Shown one piece after another: positions 49,258-57,013 of a DNA stretch of 64,000 bases; the first letter of the stretch is position 1; every line of letters starts with the position of its first letter. The notes beneath the pieces are model-generated. The model searched no databases, was not told where the DNA came from, and saw only the letters and a list, made by a program, of their open reading frames with translations. The position numbers and the translations under genes are program-made. The DNA is from Nocardioides panaciterrulae (GTDB lineage Bacteria; Actinomycetota; Actinomycetes; Propionibacteriales; Nocardioidaceae): assembly GCF_013409645.1 (NCBI RefSeq), contig NZ_JACCBG010000001.1, positions 868,001 through 932,000 on the forward strand. The letters are read 5' to 3'.

Positions 49258-50279
49258 TCCTTGACCTGGGCGATGGTCGCCGCGGGGTCCTCGGTGGCGG
49301 GGGAGACCTGCAGGCTGGTCACGCCGGCCTCGCGGAAGGCGGCGATCCGCTCGCGGACGTACGACGCGGGGCCGACCAGGTTGCCGGCCTCGAGCCACTC
49401 CAGCGGCACCTTCGCCTCCGCGTCGCGCTTGTGGCCGTCGAGGTAGAGGTCCTGGATCTCCTTGGCCTCCTGCTCGTAGCCGTACTGGCAGGCCAGGTCG
49501 TTGTAGAAGTTCTTGCCCCGGGCGCCCATGCCGCCGACGTAGAGCGCGTACATCGGGCGCATGAGGTCCAGCAGCGCCTTGGTCTCGGGGCCTTCGCCGA
49601 TCGCGACCATGCCACCGGCGCTGGTCTCGAGCGGACCGAGCGCGGGGTCGCGCTTCGCGAGCCCCTTCTCCAGCGACGCGCCCCACACGTCCTTGGCCTT
49701 CTCGGGATGGAAGAGGAACGGCAGCCAGCCGTCGGCGATCTCGGCGGTCATCGCGACGTTCTTGTCGCCGAGCGCGGCCACCCAGAGCGGGACGGCGGGG
49801 CGCTCGGGCTTGTTGAGCAGCTTCAGCGGCTTGCCGAGGCCGAGCCCCTGGTCGGCCGGCAGCGGGATCGTGAAGATGCCGTCGCTGCGCAGCGACTCGC
49901 GGCGCAGGCCCATCCGGATGATCCGGATCACCTCGCGGGTGCGGCCCAGCGGCTTGTCGTAGGGCGCCCCGTGGAAGCCCTCGATCACCTGCGGCCCCGA
50001 GGCGCCCAGGCCGATCACCGCCCGGCCGCCGGAGACGTTGTCGAGCCCGGCGGCGGTCTGCAGCAGCGCGCCGGGGGTGCGGGAGTAGACGTTGAGGATG
50101 CCGGCGCCGATCTCGACCCGCTCGGTCTTCGCGGCCAGGTAGCCCATCAGCGTGGGGGAGTCGAAGCCGTACGGCTCGGCCACCCAGACCGTGTCCAGCC
50201 CCGCCTTCTCCAGCCCGGCGACCTGGTCGGCGGCCTGGCGCGGGTTCCCGGCGTACACCAGCGGCATCGAGAGCTTCAT
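49245..50279 (-). CDS. LLM-class F420-dependent oxidoreductase
   Basis: 344 residues. Luciferase-like TIM barrel: MKLSMPLVYAGNPRQAADQVAGLEKAGLDTVWVAEPY start, GAGILNVYSRTPGALLQTAAGLDNVSGGRAVIGLGASG middle and PLWVAALGDKNVAMTAEIADGWLPFLFHP are typical of actinobacterial F420 enzymes with TIGR-type LLM naming. The cofactor (F420 versus FMN) is inferred. It heads a two-gene unit with the MpaB gene (13-nt overlap). The operator TGACAG-N5-CTGTCA overlaps its promoter 11 nt upstream of the ATG, the same core as before the acyl-CoA dehydrogenase gene, suggesting one regulon. Confidence 0.88.
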   Translation of the reverse strand: MKLSMPLVYAGNPRQAADQVAGLEKAGLDTVWVAEPYGFDSPTLMGYLAAKTERVEIGAGILNVYSRTPGALLQTAAGLDNVSGGRAVIGLGASGPQVIEGFHGAPYDKPLGRTREVIRIIRMGLRRESLRSDGIFTIPLPADQGLGLGKPLKLLNKPERPAVPLWVAALGDKNVAMTAEIADGWLPFLFHPEKAKDVWGASLEKGLAKRDPALGPLETSAGGMVAIGEGPETKALLDLMRPMYALYVGGMGARGKNFYNDLACQYGYEQEAKEIQDLYLDGHKRDAEAKVPLEWLEAGNLVGPASYVRERIAAFREAGVTSLQVSPATEDPAATIAQVKEWVS

Positions 50280-50290
50280 GCCGCCAACCC

Positions 50291-50307
50291 TGACAGAACC
50301 ACTGTCA
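50291..50307 (-). promoter_or_regulatory. Operator before the LLM oxidoreductase gene, matching the one at 39842
   Basis: TGACAG-AACCA-CTGTCA, a perfect 6-bp inverted repeat with the same core and 5-nt spacer as the 39842-39866 operator. It ends 11 nt from the start codon; a CAGGGT -10-like box overlaps it. Confidence 0.7.
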
Positions 50308-50322
50308 CGGACACAAGGACGC

Positions 50323-50707
50323 CGAGTCGGCGCAGGTTGACGCGGTGGGTACGCCGAGTCGGCGCATGTTGACGCCGTGGGTACGCCGAGTCGGCGCTGG
50401 TTGACGCGTGGGTGCGTCGAGTCGGCGCTGGTTGACGCGTGGGTACGCCGAGTCGGCGCATGTTGACGCCGTACGACGGTCCGGGGGTGTCAACGAGCGC
50501 CGACTCGACGGGTCTGGGTCTGGGGGTGTCAACGAGCGCCGACTCGACGGGTCTGGGGGTGTCAATGAGCGCCGACTCGGCGGGTGGGGGTGTCAACGAG
50601 CGCCGACTCGGCGGGGCTGGGGGTGTCAACGAGCGCCGACTCGGCGGCTGAGGGTGTCAACGAGCGCCGACTCGGCGGGGCTGGGGGTGTCAACGAGCGC
50701 CGACTCG
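50323..50707. repeat. Convergent 19-bp repeat array, locus C (5 forward, 7 inverted)
   Basis: Forward cores start at 50323, 50355, 50387, 50418 and 50449; inverted cores start at 50489, 50528, 50561, 50592, 50625, 50656 and 50689, each 19 bp. Central triplets vary (AGG, ATG, TGG, TGG, ATG in the forward set; inverted copies are TCG or TCA when read in the same sense). The array occupies the whole gap between the LLM operator and the stop codon of the ABC exporter gene, ending 2 nt before that stop codon. Unlike loci A and B the flanking genes are in tandem, not converging. Confidence 0.92.
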
Positions 50708-50709
50708 CG

Positions 50710-52461
50710 TCAGGCGCGGCCGTGCCAGGAGTCCCACAGCGCGGCGTAGGAGCCGCCGGCGGCGACCAGCTCGTCGTGGGAGCCGAGCTCGGCGATTCGG
50801 CCGTCCTCGACCACCGCGACCCGGTCGGCGTCGTGGGCGGAGAACAGCCGGTGGGCGATCGCGATCACCGTGCGGCCCTCGAGCACCGCGGCCAGCGACC
50901 GTTCGAGGTGCCGGGCGGCGCGCGGGTCGATCAGCGAGGTGGCCTCGTCGAGCACCAGCGTGTGCGGATCGGCGAGCACCAGCCGCGCCAGCGCGACCTG
51001 CTGGGCCTGGGCGGCGGTGAGCGCCCGGCCGCCGGAGCCGACCAGGGTGTCCAGCCCCTCGGGTAGCGCGTCGGCCCAGTCGAGGGCGTCGACGGCGTCC
51101 AGCGCCTCGCGCACGGTCGCGTCGGAGGCGCCGGGCCGGGCGAGCACGAGGTTCTCGCGCAGTGTGCCGACGAAGACGTGGTGCTCCTGGGTCACCAGCG
51201 CCACGTGGCCGCGCAGGTCGTCCAGCGGCAGCTCGGTCAGCCCGACCCCGCCGACGGTCACCGCGCCGGTCCGCGGCGGGTGGATGCCGGCCAGCAGCCG
51301 GCCCAGGGTCGACTTGCCGGCGCCGGAGGGACCGACCATCGCGATCCGCTCACCCACGCCGACCTCGAGGTCGACGCCGTGCAGCACGTCGCGGCCTTCG
51401 ACGTAGGAGAACCGCACGTCCTCGGCCCGCAGCTGCTCGCCGGTCGGCGTTGCACCGGTCGCCACCCGGTCCTCGGGCACCTGCGCGACGCCGAGCAGCC
51501 GCGCCAGCGAGGCGGCGCCGAGCTGGAGCTCGTCGAGGATCGAGACCACCCGGTCGACGGGGTCGATGAGCATCTGCACGTAGAGCGTCGCAGCGGTGAC
51601 GTCGCCGAGCGAGACCTGCCCGCGGGTGTAGAGCCAGCCGCCGAACAGCAGGGTGGCGACCGTCGGCAGCAGGTAGGAGATCTCCATGCTCGGGAAGAAG
51701 ACCGTGCGCAGGTGCAGCGTGTAGCGCTCGGCGCGGTAGGACTCGCCGATGTCGTCGTCCATGGTGCGGATCCGCTCGCCGGCGGTGCCGAGCGCCTCGA
51801 CGGTGCGCGCGCCCTCGACGGTCTCGGTGAGCGTCGCGTTGATCCGCGAGTACGACGCGCTCTCGCGCAGGTAGCCGGCCTTGGCGCGGGCGAGGTACCA
51901 CCGCAGCCCGGCCACCAGCGGCGGCACGCCGAGCAGGCACGGGAGCGCCACCCACCAGCCGACCCCGACCGCGGCGACGAACGTGACGACCGCGGTGATC
52001 ACCGCGATGGTCCACTCCGGCAGCGCCATCCGCACCGACCAGCCGAGCTGGTCCACGTCGCGGCCGGTCCGGGTCAGCAGGTCACCGGAGCCCGCGGACT
52101 CCACCACCCCCAGGGGCAGCGCGAGGGTGTTGCCGACGAAGTCCTCGCGCAGCTCGGCGAGCACCTGCTCGCCCAGCGCCTGGCTGACGTAGCGCGCGTA
52201 GCGGGTGAGCACGGTCTGCACGACCAGGAACGCGGCCAGGAGCAGCACCACCCGGTCCACGTGGCCGACCGTGGTGCCCTCGTCGACCGACTGCACCAGG
52301 TCGCCGAGCAGCCGCGGCGCGGCCAGCCCCGCGAGCGCGGCCAGCACGTGCAGCGCCACCGCGGTCCACAGCAGCCGCGGGTGGCGGCGCGCGATCGAGG
52401 CGGCGTACCTGCGCACCGCGGGGGTGTCGGCCACCGGCAGCCGGGTGTCGGGCGCGCTCAC
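50710..52461 (-). CDS. ABC exporter half-transporter, subunit with intact Walker A
   Basis: 583 residues from GTG 52461 with GAGGAGG upstream; start and upstream stop overlap by 4 nt. Six transmembrane helices (about 25-310) and a nucleotide-binding domain (about 340-583). Walker A MVGPSGAGKSTLGRLLAG, Q-loop LVTQEH, Walker B TLVLDEATSLID and H-loop IAIAHR are intact. The ABC signature, normally LSGGQ, is LTAAQ. The upstream partner has the reverse pattern, so the two form a heterodimer with one competent ATP site. Substrate unknown; multidrug, lipid or peptide export are options. Confidence 0.92.
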   Translation of the reverse strand: MSAPDTRLPVADTPAVRRYAASIARRHPRLLWTAVALHVLAALAGLAAPRLLGDLVQSVDEGTTVGHVDRVVLLLAAFLVVQTVLTRYARYVSQALGEQVLAELREDFVGNTLALPLGVVESAGSGDLLTRTGRDVDQLGWSVRMALPEWTIAVITAVVTFVAAVGVGWWVALPCLLGVPPLVAGLRWYLARAKAGYLRESASYSRINATLTETVEGARTVEALGTAGERIRTMDDDIGESYRAERYTLHLRTVFFPSMEISYLLPTVATLLFGGWLYTRGQVSLGDVTAATLYVQMLIDPVDRVVSILDELQLGAASLARLLGVAQVPEDRVATGATPTGEQLRAEDVRFSYVEGRDVLHGVDLEVGVGERIAMVGPSGAGKSTLGRLLAGIHPPRTGAVTVGGVGLTELPLDDLRGHVALVTQEHHVFVGTLRENLVLARPGASDATVREALDAVDALDWADALPEGLDTLVGSGGRALTAAQAQQVALARLVLADPHTLVLDEATSLIDPRAARHLERSLAAVLEGRTVIAIAHRLFSAHDADRVAVVEDGRIAELGSHDELVAAGGSYAALWDSWHGRA

Positions 52462-54209
52462 CGGTGCACCTCCTCGGGAAGGCCGGTCGCGGGTCGGCCC
52501 GGGTCGGGTGCGTTCTCCCGGGTGACCACGGCGCGGTACGCCGGGTCCTGGTCGAGCAGGTCGCCGTGCCGGCCCACCGCGACCACCCGTCCGGCGCGCA
52601 GGAACGCCACCTCGTCGACGGCGTCGAGCACCAGCGGGCTGGTCGTGGTCACGACGGTGGTCCGGCCGGTGCGGTGCCGGCGCAGCCGCGCGGCGATCCG
52701 GGCCTCGGTGTGCGCGTCGACCGCCGAGGTGGGCTCGACCAGCACCAGCACCTCGGGGTCGGCCGCCAGGGCGCGGGCCAGCACCAGCCGCTGGCGCTGG
52801 CCGCCGGAGAAGGTGCGCCCGCGCTCGGCGACGTGCGTGTCCAGGCCCTCGGGCAGCGCCTCGAGCACGTCGGCGGCCGAGGCGGTGTCCAGCGCGGCGG
52901 CGACGTCGCCGGCGCCGGTGAGGTCGAGCCGGTCCCCGAGGCGGCCGGAGAACCACGTCGCGCCGGTGTCGGAGACCAGGATCCGGGCGCGGACCTCGGC
53001 GTGCCGCAGCGCGGTCAGCGGCACCCCGCCGAGCCGGACGTCGTCGTCGACCTCGGCCGCGCACAGGCCCAGCCGGTCGGCGAGCAGCGCGGACTCGTCG
53101 GGCTGCTCGGAGACGATCGCGACCAGCCGGCCGGCGCCGACGTGCAGCCCGGACCGCACGTCGTGCAGGTCCGAGCCGAGGGGCGGCGACGGCGCGGGGA
53201 CCGCCGGGTCGGCGTGGTCGGGGTCGAGCGCGAGCACGTGGCACACGCGGCGGGCCGAGACCCGGCCGCGGATCAGCTTGTTGGCGTACTCCGTCGCGGT
53301 GCGCAGCGGGATCATCAGGAACGCCGAGTAGCCGTAGAACGCCACCAGCTCGCCGGGACTGATCCGGCCCTCGACGGCGTACCGCGCGCCCAGCCAGACC
53401 ACCACGACCACGAAGACCCCCGGCAGGAAGACCTGCAGCGCGTCGAGCAGGGACTGCACCCGGGCCACCTCCACGCCGGCGCGCCGGGTCGCCTGCGACT
53501 CGCGGCGGTAGCGGTCGTGGAAGACCTGCTCGCCGCCGATCCCGCGCAGCACCCGGAGCCCGGCGACGATGTCGCTGGCGGTGTTGGACAGCTCGCCCAT
53601 CAGGCCGCGGTGCCGGGCGGTGCGCTCCTGCAGGGGGCGCAGCAGCGGGCCGACGAGCAGCATCAGCGCCGGTACGCCGAGCAGCACCACCAGGCCGAGG
53701 GTGACCGAGGTGTGCAGCAGGATCACCGCGACCAGCAGGAACGACACGATCGCGCCCGCGAACCGGGCCGAGACGTCCATGACCTGCCCGAGGTGGGACA
53801 GGTCGCTGGTGCCGATCGCGATCACCTCGCCGGTGGAGACCTTGCGGGGCAGGGTGCCGCCGAGACGCACCGCCTGCCGGGTCACCAGCTGGACGGTGGT
53901 GTAGGCCGCGGTGAGCCAGTTCGTCACCGCGAACCGGTGCCGCATGATCCCGCTCGCCGCCTGCAGCAGGCCGACCGCGAGCAGCACCCCGGACCACAGC
54001 AGGAGCTCCCGGCCGTCGCGGGCGGCCACGCCGCGGTCGATCGCGCGGCCGATCACGGCCGGCATCACCGCCTGCGCGCTCATCCAGACGATGCCGAAGA
54101 CCATGCCCACGACCAGGGTGCGCCACTGCTGCCGGGCCATCCACCACAGGAGGCGTCCCGGGGAGCGGTGGTCCGGCGTCCCGGGGTGGTCGAGGGGGAG
54201 CGGGCGCAC
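52458..54209 (-). CDS. ABC exporter half-transporter, subunit with degenerate Walker A
   Basis: 583 residues from GTG 54209. Six transmembrane helices (about 30-310). In the ATPase domain (about 345-583) the Walker A site is VAIVSEQPDESALL with no GxxGxGKST; Walker B is VLVLVEPTSAVD (Asp replaced by Val, Glu kept) and the H-loop His is lost (TTTSP). The signature TFSGGQRQRLVLARAL is perfect. This is the non-hydrolytic partner of a heterodimeric exporter. It is first in the operon and its leaderless promoter (TAGCGT, 6 nt, GTG) is clear. Confidence 0.92.
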   Translation of the reverse strand: MRPLPLDHPGTPDHRSPGRLLWWMARQQWRTLVVGMVFGIVWMSAQAVMPAVIGRAIDRGVAARDGRELLLWSGVLLAVGLLQAASGIMRHRFAVTNWLTAAYTTVQLVTRQAVRLGGTLPRKVSTGEVIAIGTSDLSHLGQVMDVSARFAGAIVSFLLVAVILLHTSVTLGLVVLLGVPALMLLVGPLLRPLQERTARHRGLMGELSNTASDIVAGLRVLRGIGGEQVFHDRYRRESQATRRAGVEVARVQSLLDALQVFLPGVFVVVVVWLGARYAVEGRISPGELVAFYGYSAFLMIPLRTATEYANKLIRGRVSARRVCHVLALDPDHADPAVPAPSPPLGSDLHDVRSGLHVGAGRLVAIVSEQPDESALLADRLGLCAAEVDDDVRLGGVPLTALRHAEVRARILVSDTGATWFSGRLGDRLDLTGAGDVAAALDTASAADVLEALPEGLDTHVAERGRTFSGGQRQRLVLARALAADPEVLVLVEPTSAVDAHTEARIAARLRRHRTGRTTVVTTTSPLVLDAVDEVAFLRAGRVVAVGRHGDLLDQDPAYRAVVTRENAPDPGRPATGLPEEVHR

Positions 54210-54215
54210 CTGGCC

Positions 54216-54221
54216 ACGCTA
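54216..54221 (-). promoter_or_regulatory. Putative -10 box for the ABC exporter operon (leaderless)
   Basis: On the minus strand TAGCGT, 6 nt, then the GTG at 54209. No ribosome-binding site in between. Confidence 0.5.
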
Positions 54222-54310
54222 CGGATCGCAGCCCTCCCGGGCCACCGGTTTTCCCGTCGTACGACGGGGTCCGGGGGCGCGATCGCCCGGGGATGGAGGG
54301 GGACGCGTGC

Positions 54311-54802
54311 TCAGCTGTAGGCGCGCATCAGCCGGCGGGGCAGCACGACCAGCAGCAGCAGGAGGATCACCCCGACGCACGCGGCGACCAGCACCGAGAT
54401 GGTGCGGTCGATCACGACGTCGAAGACCAGCGTGACGATCCCGAGGATCATCAGCGAGAGCATGCCGATCACCGCCTGCACGATGCGGTGCCCGCTGTCG
54501 ACGACCCGCTCCTTGATGTGCGCACCGGAGAGCCGCCGGTGCACCGCGACCGGCGTCATCACCATCGCGGTTGTGAGGGCGGCGAGCAGCACCAGCGCCA
54601 GGTAGAGGCCGCGCTGGAAGTCGTCGAGCTTGGCGAACCCCGACTGGAACGGCAGCGTCAGCAGGAAGCCCGCGGTCAGCTGGGCGCTGGTCTGCATGAC
54701 CCGCAGCTCTTGGAGCAGGTCGTCCCACTTCCGGTCGAGGCGCTCCTCCTCGGTCTCGTTGCGTCCCGAGCGGGCCTCGGGGGAGTCGTCGTCCTGCGTC
54801 AC
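54311..54802 (-). CDS. DUF6328 family membrane protein
   Basis: 163 residues from GTG 54802. A charged cytoplasmic N-terminus (NETEEERLDRKWDDLLQELRVMQTSAQLTAGFLLTLPF is the family signature region) leads into four transmembrane helices: about 42-55, 66-86, 107-127 and 133-155. Such proteins were long annotated as sodium/proton antiporters without proof. CATACT lies 7 nt before the GTG. Function unknown; the neighbours (exporter, YbaK protein) give no clear hint. Confidence 0.82.
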   Translation of the reverse strand: MTQDDDSPEARSGRNETEEERLDRKWDDLLQELRVMQTSAQLTAGFLLTLPFQSGFAKLDDFQRGLYLALVLLAALTTAMVMTPVAVHRRLSGAHIKERVVDSGHRIVQAVIGMLSLMILGIVTLVFDVVIDRTISVLVAACVGVILLLLLVVLPRRLMRAYS

Positions 54803-54868
54803 GGGCGCCAGTATGGCAGCGCCGCGCCCCCTGGCCGCGCGGCTCGCGGCGCCCGAGCCCGGCCGGGC

Positions 54869-55420
54869 TCAGGAGGCGGCGAGGCCAAGCCCGTCGACGA
54901 CCTCGGCGCCGGGGACCTCCGCGAGCAGCCGACCGGGGAGCAGCAGCTTGGAGCGGCGTACGCCGGAGCCGACGATCGCCACGTCGATGGCGGCGACCCG
55001 CGCGTCGACGAGCAGCCGCCAGCCCTCCGGGAGGCCGAGCGGGGTGATGCCGCCGTACTCCATCCCGGACTCCTCGACCGCCCGCTCCATGGCCAGGAAG
55101 GACGCCTTGCGCACGTCGAGTGACCGCTTGACCAGGTTGTTGACGTCCGCCCGGGTGTCGGCGCGGACCACGCAGGCCGCGGTGCGCTCCTCGCCGCCGC
55201 GGCGGCCGGCGACCACCACGCAGTTCGCGCTCGCCAGCAGCGAGACCTGGTAGGCCTCGGTCATCGCCGCCGTGTCGGCCAGCTCGGGGTCGATCTCGAC
55301 CACGGCCACGTCGGCGGCGTGCTTCCACTCGCCGAGGAACCGGGCGACCGGGGGCGCCAGCAGCTGCGGGTGGTCGGTGGCGGGCAGCGACGTCAGGGCG
55401 CCGAGGGTGGGCAGGCTCAT
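54869..55420 (-). CDS. YbaK/EbsC-family protein (putative aminoacyl-tRNA deacylase)
   Basis: 183 residues from ATG 55420; the open frame extends upstream to 55489 but only with basic low-complexity sequence. Trans-editing YbaK/ProX fold: VAVVEIDPELADTAAMTEAYQV, ANCVVVAGRRGG, TRADVNNLVKRSLDVRKASF (with the conserved Lys region) and EYGGITPLGLPEGWRLLVDARV match the family. It would hydrolyse mischarged aminoacyl-tRNA. CAGGAT lies 6 nt before the ATG, again a leaderless arrangement. It is divergent from the phosphodiesterase gene (47-bp gap). Confidence 0.85.
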   Translation of the reverse strand: MSLPTLGALTSLPATDHPQLLAPPVARFLGEWKHAADVAVVEIDPELADTAAMTEAYQVSLLASANCVVVAGRRGGEERTAACVVRADTRADVNNLVKRSLDVRKASFLAMERAVEESGMEYGGITPLGLPEGWRLLVDARVAAIDVAIVGSGVRRSKLLLPGRLLAEVPGAEVVDGLGLAAS

Positions 55421-55467
55421 CGCCCCATCCTGACGCGGTCGTCGACGGACGGTCACCCGGGGTTCAC

Positions 55468-56553
55468 GTGGTGACCGTGCCGGTGACACCTCGGCCCGGT
55501 CTGCTGGGGCCCGTGACCACGATCCCGCTGTCGCCGACCGTCCCCGGACCCGGAGCCGCGCCCATCGCCCGGCCCTCCTCGCTGGTCGTCACGCCGTCGG
55601 TCGCCGGGCACCGGGGCGCGAGCGGCTACCGTCCCGAGCACACGCTGGAGGCCTTCCGGCTCGCGCTGGCCTCGGGTGTCGACGACCTCGAGCTCGACCT
55701 GGTGCCGACCCGGGACGGCCACCTGGTGGTCCGCCACGACCTCGAGCTGAGCCTCACGACCGATGTCGCCGACCGGCCCGACCTGGCGCACCTGCGCCGG
55801 GTCCGGGAGGTGGACGGGGCGCGGGTCGCGGGCTGGTTCGTCGAGGACCTCACGCTGGCCGAGGTGCGCACGCTCCGGGCGCGTGAGCGGATGATCCTGC
55901 TGCGCCCCGGCAGCGCGGCCTACGACGGGCGCTTCCCGGTCGCCACCCTGGCCGACGTCGTGGCGCTGGTCTCGGACTGGCGGGCCGCCACCGGTCGCGA
56001 CGCCGGGCTGCTGCTGGAGCTCAAGCACGTCGGGCACCTCCGCCGGGCCGGGCTCGCCCCGGAGGAGCTGGTCCTCGACGCCCTGCGGCGGCACGGGCTC
56101 GACCACGCCCGGTCCCGCGTCAGCGTGATGGCGCTGGAGGAGGAGCCGCTGCGCCGGCTGGCCGACGTCACGCGCGTGCCGCTCGTGCGCCTGCTCGACC
56201 GGCCCGAGCAGGTCACGCGCGAGGCGCTGGCCGCGGTGGCGGACTACGCCGACGGGATCGGGGCGGCCAAGCACCTGCTGCTGGGCGGCCGCGGCGACCA
56301 GGTCGTCCGCGACGCGCACCGGCACTGGCTGACGGTCCGGGCCTGGACGCTGGCCGCGGAGAACCGGTTCCTCGCGCCCGCCTTCCGCACGCCCGCCGGG
56401 GCCCACCGAGCCGGTGACCTGGCCGGCGAGGCCGGACACCTGCTCGCGCTCGGAGTCGACGGGCTGATCACCGACCACCCCGACCGGGTGCTCGCGGCCC
56501 GGGACCGGTGGGTGGCTCAGGCCTCCGGCATCAGCACCCACGCGGCCAGGTAG
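55468..56553 (+). CDS. Glycerophosphodiester phosphodiesterase
   Basis: 361 residues from GTG 55468 (GTGs at 55471 and 55513 are alternatives). GDPD TIM barrel: AGHRGASGYRPEHTLEAFRLAL has the catalytic HR and PEHT, DDLELDLVPTRDGHLVVRHD has the ELD metal ligands and catalytic His. LLELKHVGHL and the C-terminal VDGLITDHPDRVL complete the family. It releases glycerol-3-phosphate from deacylated phospholipids. A signal peptide is not convincing. Its last 37 nt overlap the 3' end of the small PspC gene on the other strand. Confidence 0.92.
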   Translation: MVTVPVTPRPGLLGPVTTIPLSPTVPGPGAAPIARPSSLVVTPSVAGHRGASGYRPEHTLEAFRLALASGVDDLELDLVPTRDGHLVVRHDLELSLTTDVADRPDLAHLRRVREVDGARVAGWFVEDLTLAEVRTLRARERMILLRPGSAAYDGRFPVATLADVVALVSDWRAATGRDAGLLLELKHVGHLRRAGLAPEELVLDALRRHGLDHARSRVSVMALEEEPLRRLADVTRVPLVRLLDRPEQVTREALAAVADYADGIGAAKHLLLGGRGDQVVRDAHRHWLTVRAWTLAAENRFLAPAFRTPAGAHRAGDLAGEAGHLLALGVDGLITDHPDRVLAARDRWVAQASGISTHAAR

Positions 56554-56726
56554 GCGACCAGCACGCTGCCGAAGCCGAGGACCGTCGCGACCACGGTCAG
56601 CACCCGGACCAGGGTGACGTCGACGCCGAGGTGGTCGGCCACGCCGGCGCAGACCCCGGCGACCATCCGGTCCTCGCGGGAGCGCGCCAGCCGGCGCGGG
56701 TGGGGGGTGGGGTGGGCGTTGCTCAT
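56517..56726 (-). CDS. Small PspC-domain protein (69 residues)
   Basis: From ATG 56726. Essentially one PspC domain: DRMVAGVCAGVADHLGVDV, then one transmembrane helix ending AAWVLMPEA. It is the last gene of a three-gene minus-strand unit (start overlaps the preceding stop, ATGA). PspC-domain proteins are membrane-stress associated. Two further PspC domains are coded within 2 kb, in the LiaF-like protein and the sensor kinase. Confidence 0.87.
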   Translation of the reverse strand: MSNAHPTPHPRRLARSREDRMVAGVCAGVADHLGVDVTLVRVLTVVATVLGFGSVLVAYLAAWVLMPEA

Positions 56727-57013
56727 CGGGTCTCCTCGGTGGTGGTGTCGGTGGTGGGCCGGACCCAGCCGGTCTCGTGGCTGGCCCGGCGGTTGCGGTT
56801 GCTCCGGGTCGCCGCGACCAGGCCGGTGGCGCCGGCGACCACCCACGGCACCGGCAGCAGCCAGCGCACGTCGTGGCCCTGGGCCACGCCGGTCTCGACC
56901 AGCGCCCAGACCGCGACCAGGCCGAGGAACGCCAGGCCCATCACGAGCTGGCCCACGTTCACGGGGTGGCGGCCCGAGGGTCGCTGGTCGTCGTACGTCG
57001 TCGTGTCGGTCAT
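56723..57013 (-). CDS. Small membrane protein of the PspC locus (96 residues)
   Basis: From ATG 57013, with ATGA overlaps at both ends. A hydrophilic Asp/Thr-rich N-terminus, two transmembrane helices (about 22-41 and 49-66) and a basic-then-Thr-rich tail (RSNRNRRASHETGWVRP). No catalytic motif. Strict coupling to the two PspC genes argues for a role in the same membrane complex. Family not recognised. Confidence 0.8.
   Translation of the reverse strand: MTDTTTYDDQRPSGRHPVNVGQLVMGLAFLGLVAVWALVETGVAQGHDVRWLLPVPWVVAGATGLVAATRSNRNRRASHETGWVRPTTDTTTEETR

Noticed and set aside
45703..49686. 1327-residue minus-strand open frame across the protease and oxygenase region
   Set aside because: Only the 49257-48528 part shows family similarity. 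The rest is antisense of the protease gene with Gly/Arg/Ala-rich nonsense, a usual shadow in high-GC DNA.
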